Of a DNA stretch of 64,000 nt, positions 54,817-63,777 are shown piece after piece. A program made the position numbers and the translations under genes. How positions within the stretch are numbered: position 1 is the stretch's first letter; every line of letters starts with the position of its first letter. The stretch is from Deltaproteobacteria bacterium HGW-Deltaproteobacteria-2 (GTDB lineage: Bacteria > Desulfobacterota > Syntrophia > Syntrophales > Smithellaceae), in assembly GCA_002840505.1 (NCBI GenBank), contig PHBC01000003.1:95412-159411 (forward strand), in the 5' to 3' direction. The notes under the pieces were generated by a model. That model had not been told where the DNA came from. It ran no database searches and saw nothing but the letters and a program-made list of their open reading frames with translations.

Positions 54817-56961
54817 TTACCATTGCCATTGTATCTTCGTATAAAATCCTCTTGGGATTTCACTCTCGACAGAATTCTCCGGATGCTCATTATCCAGTAG
54901 ATTCTGCCCCACTACCGATAGTTCGATATTCGGTTTAACCTTCCAGGCCAATCGGATATCGAGGCTGCAATAACTGGGAATGTCCAGGGTAGAAATATTG
55001 TCTACGTAACGGAACATTGCACTCAGGTTCATGTTGGCTGGTAGATCCAAGTAAGAACGTAAAATACTCTGGTGCCGCGGCACGACCTTTTCCATATCGC
55101 TCATGTCTCTTAGATCGGTGCTGTCGGCGTCTTTAAATATATGCAAATAAAATATTGATTGGGAGGCGGTAATACGCCACCATTTAAAAGGCCTGTATTC
55201 CGCCGACACCTCTCCTCCAAAGGCCTTGGCCATCAGTTTATGGTCCACATTATATTGAACGATGTAGTGTGCCGGTGCCGGAGTTGTTTCTACGTAAATA
55301 AAGGGCGTGCCCTGCTCTATGCTAGGCGTCTCAAAAATGATATCGTAGTGGACGGCCGTATCGAGAGAAAACTTTGAGCCGAAAATGATCCTATGACCAA
55401 GTTCATAGGCAATTAGGTCCTGAGGCTGATCGTTTAAATATATGATTCGTGAATAAGCAGGAACAACACCTCCGACCAAGCCCCCAAAAGTCGTGCTTTG
55501 ATACTCGTAATCGAAGCGGGAAGGCGTCCTTACCGACCGTGATGCTGATGCCCAGAATGTCTGTTCACTGGTAGGCGTCCAGAGCAAACGCGCGCTGGGT
55601 TGAATCACAAATCCTGTTACGTCGTTATGTTCTATCTTGGAACCCAGGATAAAGTGCAGGCGGTTTCTAATCAGCTCAATGTCGTCCTGGATGAAAGCGC
55701 TGTAGAGGTTGAATGTTTCATCCTCGGGACGAAAAAAGGATGTATCCAATCCTGACGTCTTGCTGTTAGTGAAACGGTACCCCACCCCCCAGGTAATCTG
55801 CTGCCGCCAGATCCAGGGGAAACGGTGCTGGAAATCCAAATCCACGATGTCTGTGTCGGAATTATAGAGGATATCCTGATGATTGACTTTGTCATAGTAA
55901 ATTTGAAACGCTAAATCGGATTTCTCACCCAGCTTTCTTTGCCAGCGAGCAACAACATTTCCTCCGTAGGAGTCATCTTTATCTGTAACGATCTGTGAAT
56001 AAGGCGCACTGTAAGACGAAACGCTGCCGTAAAGTCCTATTCTCGCACTGTGAAAATCGCCATGAACGGTCAGGGAGTCATTTTCGGATAGATCTTTATC
56101 GGCGCGGAAGCCCACCTGTCCCATCTGCCATTCATCATATTTGTCCATATCGGGATTGTCATGATTGAGGCCATCACGATCAGAGTATTTGGCGTAAACG
56201 CGGTAATATAATCCCCCTTTACTTTTTCCTCCATAACGGACATTTCCGAATATTCTTTCCAAGGTTCCGGCGCCTAATGACACGATCCCGCCCTGGGTAT
56301 CCTTTGCGCTCTTGGTTATGATGTTGACGATGCCGGAGATGGCGTTCGCCCCCCAGTAAGTGCCGCCGGGTCCCCGAACAATCTCGATGCGTTCCACATC
56401 TGCCAGCATCACGTCGTTGTCTTCCCAGTAGACGCCGCCGAAGACAGGGGTATAGATGCTCCGACCGTCAATCAGTACCAGAACTGTCCTCGTAAGCCGC
56501 GTGGCGGTACCACGTATCGAGACAGCCCATTTGTTGGAGTCGATGCGTTCCACATCGACTCCCGGCGCCATGCGCAGCACCTCCGGGATATTGGTAGCGC
56601 CTGATCTTCGGATATCCTCGTCGGTAATAACATATATTGCCGCCGGTGTCTCAAAATACTTATTCGGTTCCTTTGATACAATCGTCACTTCAATGTTCAT
56701 CAGATTCTCGATGCTCATTTCCGTCAGATCGTGACCGAGTTGTGGACCCTTTTTGATTTCATCGGAGAACACCGGACTTGCCAGAAATACAACCACAGCA
56801 GCAGAAAGGATTATTTTCACAGGTATTCTTCTGTGATGTGGCAGGAAGGTCACCTTGCCACAGTATTCAAATAAAGCAGTATCATGAAGCACCTTCTTAA
56901 AAGCACCCGACAGGCTCTGCGAAATTTTCCTGAACATCAATAAATAATTAGATATGTTCAT
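54817..56961 (-). CDS. TonB-dependent outer-membrane receptor
   Basis: 714 residues. An unusually long basic leader (about 50 residues) precedes the signal core KIILSAAVVVFLASPVFS; AAGGGA upstream of the ATG supports this start. Plug domain about 95-215: IPEVLRMAPGVDVERID, VLVLIDGRSIYTPVFGG, VERIEIVRGPGGTYWGANA, GIVNIITKSA. The rest is a beta-barrel (FHSARIGLYGS, WTPTSEQTFWASASRSVRTPSR) ending in an aromatic (KIQWQW). It is related to the receptors often found beside YfiR/CHASE signalling genes; the ligand is unknown. Confidence 0.93.
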   Translation of the reverse strand: MNISNYLLMFRKISQSLSGAFKKVLHDTALFEYCGKVTFLPHHRRIPVKIILSAAVVVFLASPVFSDEIKKGPQLGHDLTEMSIENLMNIEVTIVSKEPNKYFETPAAIYVITDEDIRRSGATNIPEVLRMAPGVDVERIDSNKWAVSIRGTATRLTRTVLVLIDGRSIYTPVFGGVYWEDNDVMLADVERIEIVRGPGGTYWGANAISGIVNIITKSAKDTQGGIVSLGAGTLERIFGNVRYGGKSKGGLYYRVYAKYSDRDGLNHDNPDMDKYDEWQMGQVGFRADKDLSENDSLTVHGDFHSARIGLYGSVSSYSAPYSQIVTDKDDSYGGNVVARWQRKLGEKSDLAFQIYYDKVNHQDILYNSDTDIVDLDFQHRFPWIWRQQITWGVGYRFTNSKTSGLDTSFFRPEDETFNLYSAFIQDDIELIRNRLHFILGSKIEHNDVTGFVIQPSARLLWTPTSEQTFWASASRSVRTPSRFDYEYQSTTFGGLVGGVVPAYSRIIYLNDQPQDLIAYELGHRIIFGSKFSLDTAVHYDIIFETPSIEQGTPFIYVETTPAPAHYIVQYNVDHKLMAKAFGGEVSAEYRPFKWWRITASQSIFYLHIFKDADSTDLRDMSDMEKVVPRHQSILRSYLDLPANMNLSAMFRYVDNISTLDIPSYCSLDIRLAWKVKPNIELSVVGQNLLDNEHPENSVESEIPRGFYTKIQWQW

Positions 56962-56980
56962 TTTGGTTTCCCTTCTTTCC

Positions 56981-58351
56981 TTAAAGTTCTAAAGTTATAA
57001 GTTGAAAACCTTGTTCTAAAAATAATTTAAGACAGGCATCTACAACCTTATTGTCATAAAGGATTCCTCTATTCTTCTTGATTTCCTCAAGGGCAGCCTC
57101 AATGCCCAGGGAAGGACGGTAAGGTCGATGTGAAGCCATGGATTCCACCACATCGGCAACGGCCAGAATGCGTGACTCCAGAAGGGTTTTTTCCGCAAAC
57201 AGCTTACTCGGATAACCCGAACCATTCACTCTTTCATGATGCTCCAGAACTATCCTGGCAACGGGCCAGGGGAAGTCAATGTCCTTCAATATATCGTAAC
57301 CGGCCTGAGGATGGAGTTTGATGATACTGAACTCGATATCCGTTAGTTTTCTTGGTTTGCTGAGAATTTCTGACGGGATGGATATCTTGCCAAGATCATG
57401 GATGGTAGCGGCCATGCTTATTCCATTGATTATATCAATAGGAAGGTTCATATCTGTGGCAATAGCACGAGCCAGATCAGCCACCCTTCGTTGATGACCA
57501 GCCGTGTAAGGATCCCTCGTTTCAACGGTTACGGCAATAGCCTGAACAGTCGCTTCCAATGCCTTTCTTATCCGATCCTCCGTAATTTTTCGGTCGGTAA
57601 TATCATGGAGATTAATAATTCCACCTTCAATCACTGCATCGCGCACCAGGCTGCTTCCCACACCATCGAATGTGCGCCAGCTTCCATCCTTGTGTTGAAG
57701 ACGTACTTCAGCTCGCGTAACAGAGGTGTTTGTATTATTTTCCAATGTAGTGACCGCATCGATTACGATGCTCAAGTCATCCGGATGAATACGCTCAAAT
57801 ATGCTTGAGCCGATCCTTTCTTCAGGTTTGAATCCCAAAGTTCTTTCGACCGCCGGATTTTCATAAGTTATGACTCTTTCCCGATTCACGAGAACAATAA
57901 TATCTGAAGACTGCTCTGCAAGAGTCCGAAACATTTGTTCCTCGCTTCGTAATTTATCCTCTTCCAATTTGCGTTCAATCGCGTAACGAATAGAGCGACT
58001 GAGCAAACAACCATTCATCTGCCCTTTGATCAAATAATCCTGGGCGCCGGCCTTTACTGCTGCAATCGCCAGTTCTTCATCGCTCAGGCCTGTCTGGATA
58101 ATGATGGGAATTTTGTTGTTTTCGGATAAGATAGCGTGGAGCGTATCAATCCCATGAGAGTCAGGTAAACCGAGATCCAAGAGGACGACATCGATACAAT
58201 CGCCTTTCAGACATTCCATACTTTTTGAAAGCCTGTCAGCATGAACAATCTCGAAAAAATTACGGCTGTCTTCTGACAGCATCTCTTGAATCAGCCTGAC
58301 ATCACCCGGATTGTCCTCAATTAACAAAACCCTGATATGCTTTTCGTTCAT
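56981..58351 (-). CDS. Response regulator with PAS and HD-GYP c-di-GMP phosphodiesterase
   Basis: About 456 residues from ATG 58351 (GAGGA 7 bases upstream). The receiver domain is almost identical to that of the GGDEF protein at 49311-51809 ([33 protein letters not shown]). PAS about 135-265 ends in LHDITDRK. HD-GYP about 275-440: HQRRVADLARAIA, TIHDLGKISIP (HD), LEHHERVNGSGYP (GYP) and LAVADVVESMASHRPYRPS. It should degrade c-di-GMP. The metal and GYP residues are intact. Confidence 0.92.
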   Translation of the reverse strand: MNEKHIRVLLIEDNPGDVRLIQEMLSEDSRNFFEIVHADRLSKSMECLKGDCIDVVLLDLGLPDSHGIDTLHAILSENNKIPIIIQTGLSDEELAIAAVKAGAQDYLIKGQMNGCLLSRSIRYAIERKLEEDKLRSEEQMFRTLAEQSSDIIVLVNRERVITYENPAVERTLGFKPEERIGSSIFERIHPDDLSIVIDAVTTLENNTNTSVTRAEVRLQHKDGSWRTFDGVGSSLVRDAVIEGGIINLHDITDRKITEDRIRKALEATVQAIAVTVETRDPYTAGHQRRVADLARAIATDMNLPIDIINGISMAATIHDLGKISIPSEILSKPRKLTDIEFSIIKLHPQAGYDILKDIDFPWPVARIVLEHHERVNGSGYPSKLFAEKTLLESRILAVADVVESMASHRPYRPSLGIEAALEEIKKNRGILYDNKVVDACLKLFLEQGFQLITLEL

Positions 58352-58365
58352 CTCCATATCCTCAT

Positions 58366-58502
58366 CTATTTCATCGAAAGTTAAACAATAATTAGCTAAT
58401 AACTTTTAATTGCTTTGAGGACTTCAATAAAACATGCACCATATACAAGCTTCGCACGGAGATTAGAATTTCAGAATATCTGCCTCTGCTTTTGAACAGC
58501 TA
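58366..58502 (-). pseudogene. Decayed 3' fragment of a CheY-like response regulator
   Basis: On the minus strand the bases upstream of the HD-GYP gene match the 3' end of the regulator at 51824-52273: CTATTTC, AATTGCTTTGA, GACTTCAATAAA and TTTCAGAA blocks align in order. Conceptual fragments SKAEADILKF and ACFIEVLKAIKSY correspond to [12 protein letters not shown] and [13 protein letters not shown], with a stop codon, a deletion and a frameshift between them. It shows that the regulator plus the start of the next gene was copied as one block. Confidence 0.75.
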
Positions 58503-58691
58503 ATGCTGCCATAAATTTGGTCTTAGAATTGACTTGCTTTATGAATATCATGCCATAAATTTAAATTAATGCCAGTTATATAATAATCAATGGAAAAGTT
58601 GATGAACTGAGAAAATAAACAAAATACCATTAAAGGAAGAAATTCATCAATCCCGGCAAGCTAAGCTATTGGAATACTAAGAATGTCTTTA

Positions 58692-58872
58692 ATATCCTCC
58701 GCTTACGGCTGGATAACCCTGACAGCACTGGCTACAGGATACTTCGACTTACAGGTTGCAGTTCACTTCGTTCCTGAACAAGGTGTCACTAATCCCGCGT
58801 CGCTACGCTCCTGGGATAGTTCGACTTACAGGTTGCAGTTCACTTCGTTCCTGCGACCTGAGTCTCACTAAG
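58692..58872 (+). repeat. Interspersed multi-hairpin repeat, copy D (tandem), overlapping the amrS 3' end
   Basis: Two tandem units: TTCGACTTACAGGTTGCAG occurs at 58743 and again about 80 bases later; the second unit ends GCGACCTGAGTCTCACTAA. Its last 33 bases, read on the minus strand, are the final codons and stop of amrS (LSETQVAGTK). The rest of the gap between the HD-GYP gene and amrS (58503-58691) shows nothing clear. Confidence 0.7.
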
Positions 58873-59877
58873 TACGCCTTCCAGCTCCGTTCCACATTTG
58901 GGGCATTTATTGCCCTGCAAGTTATTGCGGACAATCCTAAAACCGTAGCGTTCGATCAAAAGATTCCCGCAATTAAAGCAATAAGTGTTTTCACCTTCAT
59001 CTCCCGGTACATTACCGCTATATACATATTTTAATCCGGCCTGTTTTCCTATTTCTACAGCGCGATGCAACAAGGCAACCGGAGTTGCCGGCAGATTCTG
59101 CATTTTGAATTGAGGATGAAAACGGCTTATATGCCAGGGAGTTTCTACTCCCAAATTAGCAATAAATTGCGCGATGTCTTTTAGTTCTTCTTCGCTGTCA
59201 TTTAAGGTGGGAATAAGCAATGTGGTTATCTCCACCCATATCCCCTTCTCTTTCATTTTTTTTAAACTTTCCAGAACCGGATTTAACCGGGCTCCGCATT
59301 TTTTCTTGTAAAAATCGTCGCGGAAAGATTTCAAATCCACATTGGCAGCGGATAAATAAGGAGCTATTGTTTCAATTGCTTCGGTTGTCATAAAACCGTT
59401 GGTGACAAAAACATTTATTAAGCCGTTTTCTGCGGCGATTTTTGCGGTATCGTAAGCCAGCTCAAAATAAATTGTTGGTTCTGTATAGGTATAGGCGATT
59501 GTTTTCGATCCGCTTTTTTTTGCTCTTGCCACTATTTCCGTCGGCAGAAAATCATCGCCGGTTATCATGCGCGTGGTACGCGGCATTTGTGAAATGTCGT
59601 GATTCTGGCAAAAATCACAGCTGAAATTGCATCCCACCGTGGCAATGGAATAGGATCTGGAAGCGGGACACACATGAAAGAAAGGTTTTTTTTCGATGGG
59701 ATCAATATTTTCGGCTATCAGTGTTCCATAAACCAGTGAGTACAGAACGCCTTCTCTATTTTCCCTTACTCCGCACACACCCCGCTTATCTGGCTTAATC
59801 GCGCATCTATGAGCGCACAGATTGCAGCGCACCTGTCCTTCAGAAAGTTTTTCATAAAGCATCGCTTCTTTAATCAT
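58840..59877 (-). CDS. amrS: AmmeMemoRadiSam-system radical SAM enzyme AmrS
   Basis: 345 residues. An N-terminal Cys cluster (VRCNLCAHRCAIKPDKRGVC), a radical-SAM motif CNFSCDFCQN, TYTEPTIYFELAYD and HISRFHPQFKM are family hallmarks. A C-terminal zinc-ribbon-like part has CFNCGN and CPKCGT. The chemistry of the AmmeMemoRadiSam system is not established; MEMO1- and AMMECR1-like partners are not in the window. The last 10 residues derive from a repeat. The start follows the methyltransferase stop directly. Confidence 0.9.
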   Translation of the reverse strand: MIKEAMLYEKLSEGQVRCNLCAHRCAIKPDKRGVCGVRENREGVLYSLVYGTLIAENIDPIEKKPFFHVCPASRSYSIATVGCNFSCDFCQNHDISQMPRTTRMITGDDFLPTEIVARAKKSGSKTIAYTYTEPTIYFELAYDTAKIAAENGLINVFVTNGFMTTEAIETIAPYLSAANVDLKSFRDDFYKKKCGARLNPVLESLKKMKEKGIWVEITTLLIPTLNDSEEELKDIAQFIANLGVETPWHISRFHPQFKMQNLPATPVALLHRAVEIGKQAGLKYVYSGNVPGDEGENTYCFNCGNLLIERYGFRIVRNNLQGNKCPKCGTELEGVLSETQVAGTK

Positions 59878-60663
59878 TTATCCGCCTGCCTTAAGTTTTT
59901 CCCGAATAGCTTCAGGGGCTGTGTTTCTGGCTTTAGCTTCCAGTTTAAATGATTCCATAATCGGGCTCTGCGCCGTCCTGTAAGTGTATTTAACAGGAAA
60001 TATCAGGCCAACAAAAGCGCCAAAGGGATTTTTTCGGAGTGGGAAAATTTCCTCCAACCCCTCGAAAAAATAATGAACAATATTGGGGAAATAAACGACA
60101 CTGCCCCATTTAATAGCAGCATCGCCGGCGCAATTTTTTACCATAGTTTTAATTTCAGGAAAACTAAAAAAACGCATTTCCCGCGAAAGGGGGAACCCAA
60201 ACATTTCTTTCAATCCCTGCTTTGTACCCGCGAAAGAATAAACATTTATAAATCCGATAAAGACCCGACCGCGGCAAACTCTTATTGCTTCTTCAATTAT
60301 TTTTTGCGGATTAGCAGAGATTTCCAGAACATTAATCAAAGTTACGATGTCAAATTCATTGTCGGAAAAGGGAATGTCTTCAGGTTGAGCCAGAATCAGT
60401 TCGACATGGTCGCCGTATTTTTGCCGGACAACATCCAGTTTTTCTTTGGAAGAATCAATTCCTGTTAAAGAACACCATTTATCCTGAAAAAATTGTAAAT
60501 TGTCCCCAGCGCCACAGCCCACATCAAGAATTCTTTCGCCAGCCAGCGGAGCTACTAAATCCAGAATCAGTTCTTTCTGACGCGAAATAATATAATTTCT
60601 TCGCAGTGTCTTCAGTTGTTCATCGGATAATTGGGTTGACTTTTGATCTGAAAACATTTCCAT
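59878..60663 (-). CDS. Class I SAM-dependent methyltransferase
   Basis: 261 residues. Motif I ILDVGCGAGDNLQFF, a post-I acidic residue in LTGIDSSKEKL, motif II EFDIVTLINVLEIS. It falls in the Methyltransf_11 (UbiE/BioC-like) group; the substrate is not evident. The stop is adjacent to the amrS start, so the two are coupled and may act in one pathway. Confidence 0.88.
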   Translation of the reverse strand: MEMFSDQKSTQLSDEQLKTLRRNYIISRQKELILDLVAPLAGERILDVGCGAGDNLQFFQDKWCSLTGIDSSKEKLDVVRQKYGDHVELILAQPEDIPFSDNEFDIVTLINVLEISANPQKIIEEAIRVCRGRVFIGFINVYSFAGTKQGLKEMFGFPLSREMRFFSFPEIKTMVKNCAGDAAIKWGSVVYFPNIVHYFFEGLEEIFPLRKNPFGAFVGLIFPVKYTYRTAQSPIMESFKLEAKARNTAPEAIREKLKAGG

Positions 60664-60747
60664 TGTCTCCGGCGAATTCTATATTAAATTATGTATGAAA
60701 ATTTATACCCTGTTTTTTTATAAAATAAATTCTTTTGATTTCTGTTT

Positions 60748-61737
60748 TCAACCGCCAATCGCCGACATATTCCGGCATTTCTTTAAACTGTTTTCCGTGC
60801 AGATCAGATCATGTTGCTTAGGTTTTAGTAATACGGCATCCCAGAAAAGTTTTTCCAATTCCGCATCGCTGCAATTTTCCCGTAGAGCCGTTTTCAAGTC
60901 AACTTCTTTTTCGTTAAGAAGGCAAACCCTCAATTTACCATCAGAAGTCAGGCGCAAACGATTACAGGTTGAACAAAAATGGTCGCTCACCGGATTAATA
61001 AAACCGATTTCACCACGTCCGCCTTTTATCTTATATATTTTGGCAGGACCATCGGATTTATTTTTCTTGTTTTTTATCTGTTCCAGTTTGTAGCTTTGTC
61101 TGATTTTATCAATTAATTGCGATGTCGGTATATAATCTTCACCATAATCCAGATTTGTTTTTCCAACCGGCATTAATTCAATAAATCGAACCTGAAAGGG
61201 TTTGTCTGCGGCTAGTCGGGCAAAGTTCAGAGCTTCATCATCATTAAAACCTTTAATGGCGACTGTGTTGATTTTTATCGGGGCAAAACCGACTTCTTCA
61301 GCCCGGGCAATTCCACGCAAAACGGCATCCAAATCTCCGCCGTTAGTAATATGAAAATACTTATCTTTATTTAGAGAATCAAGGCTGATATTTATGCGGC
61401 AAATTCCGGCATCAAAAATTTTTTGGGCGAATTCTTCCAGAAGAATGCCGTTTGTTGTCAGGCTTATGTCTCGCAAACCGTCGATTTTTTTCAGTTCGGC
61501 AATAAAATCAACAAAGCCCTTGCGGACTAATGGTTCGCCTCCTGTTACCCGCACCTTGACCAATCCCATTTTTACAGCAACGGAAACAATGCGGATTATT
61601 TCCTCATAACGCAGAATGTCGTCATGCCCCTGCAAAGATATTCCCTCTTTGGGGCGGCAATAACTGCAATGTAAATTACACCTGTCAGTTATGGAAACTC
61701 GCAGGTAATTTATTTCTCTGTTGAATTTATCAAGCAT
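60748..61737 (-). CDS. moaA: GTP 3',8-cyclase MoaA
   Basis: 329 residues. Radical-SAM cluster CNLHCSYCRP near residue 20, GGEPLVRKGF, and a second 4Fe-4S site FCSTCNRLRLTSDGKLRVCL. The C-terminal Gly-Gly (MSAIGG) needed for activity is present. It starts molybdenum/tungsten cofactor synthesis by converting GTP to the 3',8-cyclo intermediate. No other moa gene is nearby. Confidence 0.96.
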   Translation of the reverse strand: MLDKFNREINYLRVSITDRCNLHCSYCRPKEGISLQGHDDILRYEEIIRIVSVAVKMGLVKVRVTGGEPLVRKGFVDFIAELKKIDGLRDISLTTNGILLEEFAQKIFDAGICRINISLDSLNKDKYFHITNGGDLDAVLRGIARAEEVGFAPIKINTVAIKGFNDDEALNFARLAADKPFQVRFIELMPVGKTNLDYGEDYIPTSQLIDKIRQSYKLEQIKNKKNKSDGPAKIYKIKGGRGEIGFINPVSDHFCSTCNRLRLTSDGKLRVCLLNEKEVDLKTALRENCSDAELEKLFWDAVLLKPKQHDLICTENSLKKCRNMSAIGG

Positions 61738-61764
61738 TATCTTTAAAAACCTTTGCTTTTTTAT

Positions 61765-61845
61765 TGCGAAATTCCAATTTAATGAGACTCGCTAAAAATA
61801 AATCCCGACAAGTCGGGATGAAGTTTAAAGTGTAAGTCGAATTAT
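61765..61845 (-). repeat. Interspersed multi-hairpin repeat, copy E (upstream of moaA)
   Basis: In reverse orientation it reads ATTCGACTTACA ... CATCCCGACTTGTCGGGAT ... GCGAGTCTCATT. The central stem is ATCCCGAC/GTCGGGAT (61802-61819). The flanking TTCGACTTAC and GAGTCTC blocks match copies A and D. Confidence 0.65.
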
Positions 61846-61949
61846 ACTACATCAATGTGGATGAATATCCCAACGTATGCTTTGGGGTTCATACCCGTGA
61901 TTATGCCCTAAATAGCACAATCTGACGATTCAAGCCAAATAAATGTTTC

Positions 61950-61978
61950 TTGACAGAGCACTTATTCTTTATTAAGCA
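61950..61978 (+). promoter_or_regulatory. Candidate greA promoter
   Basis: TTGACA (61950-61955), a 17-base spacer and TAAGCA (61973-61978), about 75 bases before the greA ATG. The -35 is perfect and the -10 weak. Confidence 0.4.
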
Positions 61979-62052
61979 AAGGCCAAGTTATTATCCTGCC
62001 CGTTGTTTTAAACAGATCACGCCAGGACATAGTAAAAAAATCCGGAGTTATT

Positions 62053-62526
62053 ATGGAAAGAATACCGATTACAAAAGCAGGCTTTGAAAGATTGAAAAAG
62101 GATTTGGAAACAATAAAAAACATATCTATTCCTGAAAATGTTCGCGATATTGAGACTGCACGTGCACATGGTGACATTTCAGAAAACGCTGAATATACTG
62201 CCGCTAAAGAAAGACAGTCTTTTCTTTATGGAAAGGTGCAGGAGTTGGAACATCAGCTGGCAATGTCCAATATTGTTAATTTAAAAGGATTAACCACTGA
62301 AAAAGTGGTTTTCGGCTGTTACGTAAGCATGGAAGATATCGACAGCGGCGAAGAAATAAAATATCAACTTCTCGGCCCCTATGAATCCGACATCAATCAA
62401 AACAAAATTTCTGTAACATCTCCCATCGGCAAAGCTCTCATTGGTAAAAAAATTGGCAGTGAAATTACGGTGCAAACACCCGGTGGCATAAGAAATTTCG
62501 AAATAATAGATATTTCGATTGAATAA
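62053..62526 (+). CDS. greA: Transcription elongation factor GreA
   Basis: 157 residues. N-terminal coiled coil with the acidic tip GDISENAEYTAAKERQ, whose Asp and Glu reach the RNA polymerase active site, then an FKBP-like C-terminal domain (SPIGKALIGKKIGSEITVQTPGG). It rescues backtracked polymerase. It is monocistronic, with GGAG before the ATG, and convergent with the QueG-like gene 2 bases away. Confidence 0.95.
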   Translation: MERIPITKAGFERLKKDLETIKNISIPENVRDIETARAHGDISENAEYTAAKERQSFLYGKVQELEHQLAMSNIVNLKGLTTEKVVFGCYVSMEDIDSGEEIKYQLLGPYESDINQNKISVTSPIGKALIGKKIGSEITVQTPGGIRNFEIIDISIE

Positions 62527-62528
62527 GA

Positions 62529-63671
62529 TTAAACTTTTTTCTTCTTAATCGACGTCATAGCTTGTTTGATCTCTTCCTTTACGTTATCCTTGCTTTCCTT
62601 AGAAAATTGTTCCAGTCCGACCATCGCTTCTTTGTCGCCGATACGCCCCAAAGCCCAGGCTATCATACATCTGACGCGCTCATCAGAATTTTCTTTAAAG
62701 GCCAAAATGAGCTCGGCGACATAAACCGGATTAAGGCTATTACCCATAGCGCGAGCCACATTCATCTTCCAGCGCCAGATATCATCGGTTGACATGTAAA
62801 ACATATGAGGCCAGATTTTCTTTTCGAAGTATGGTTTATCCATATGCAACAGGCAGGAAAGATCGAAATTCGCTGCTTTTGCTAAAACACGGGGATTTTG
62901 CGGTTTTTCCTGGACCGTCCAAGGGGTATTGCGAGGACAAACATTCTGACAACGATCACATCCATAAATATTCATACCCATAGGTTCGCGGAGTTCAAGT
63001 GGAGTAAGACCATCACCGTAATATGTTAAGAAGGAAATGCAGCGACGGGGATCAATCTTTCCACCTCCTTGGAGAGCGTGTGTAGGACACGCCGCCACGC
63101 AGGCATTGCGGCACCAGTCGGGACAGCCAATAGAAACCTCCGGTTGGTCCGCGACAAATTCATGATCAATTACAAGGGCAATGGGAAAAACAAACGAACT
63201 GGTTCGAGCGACACGCCGCGCGTAGAAAAGACAATTCTTGCCAAAACTGCCCAATCCGGCACGCGCGGCTGACAACCGATGCGGCAAGTTAAACGGCACC
63301 TTGGAATCAATACCATTTGCCTGAAGAAATTTCCGGAATACTTTAATTCTAAGCGCCAAGCCATCTTTGGTAACACGGTCATCGTCAAGATAACAGCGTC
63401 CGAAATGACGCTCCAATTGCAGCGGGTAAGATTCTTCGAAATAAGATTCCAGCAATACGATTATTGATTTTGCCTGTGGGAGAATATTCTTAGGATCCGT
63501 TCCCGCAATCAAACTCAACCCGATTGCTTCCGCCCAGCCATATTCCTCCTGATGCGCCAGCAAATATTCCCTTTGAGAGTCAAAAGGCTTAGCGTCAGTA
63601 AAACCGATATCGGCAAATTTCAATCGTTTGGCTTCCGCGATGATGTCTTTTTTCGTTATCATATTCTGCAT
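62529..63671 (-). CDS. QueG-like (epoxyqueuosine reductase family) double 4Fe-4S protein, divergent
   Basis: 380 residues. It shares with QueG the overall order: an N-terminal cobalamin-binding-like region (AIGLSLIAGTDP), an AARAGLGSFGKN core motif, two 4Fe-4S motifs and a HEAT-like tail (ERVRCMIAWALGRIGDKEAM). It differs in ways that matter: the usual DxAPxxER-type active-site stretch is replaced by NLPHRLSAARAG, and the first cluster reads CPDWCRNACVAACP, with CxxxCxxxCxxxCP spacing instead of the common CxxCxxCxxxCP. The second (CDRCQNVCP) is normal. It may not reduce epoxyqueuosine. The divergent lipoprotein gene starts 143 bases upstream. Confidence 0.8.
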   Translation of the reverse strand: MQNMITKKDIIAEAKRLKFADIGFTDAKPFDSQREYLLAHQEEYGWAEAIGLSLIAGTDPKNILPQAKSIIVLLESYFEESYPLQLERHFGRCYLDDDRVTKDGLALRIKVFRKFLQANGIDSKVPFNLPHRLSAARAGLGSFGKNCLFYARRVARTSSFVFPIALVIDHEFVADQPEVSIGCPDWCRNACVAACPTHALQGGGKIDPRRCISFLTYYGDGLTPLELREPMGMNIYGCDRCQNVCPRNTPWTVQEKPQNPRVLAKAANFDLSCLLHMDKPYFEKKIWPHMFYMSTDDIWRWKMNVARAMGNSLNPVYVAELILAFKENSDERVRCMIAWALGRIGDKEAMVGLEQFSKESKDNVKEEIKQAMTSIKKKKV

Positions 63672-63777
63672 AATTTATACATTAACCCGAGCTTGATTAC
63701 AAGACCATCCTTATTCTGGAAAAACGGGAGAAATCCGGATTGAAAAGATTTGACAATATCGTTCATTGTCTAGTAAA

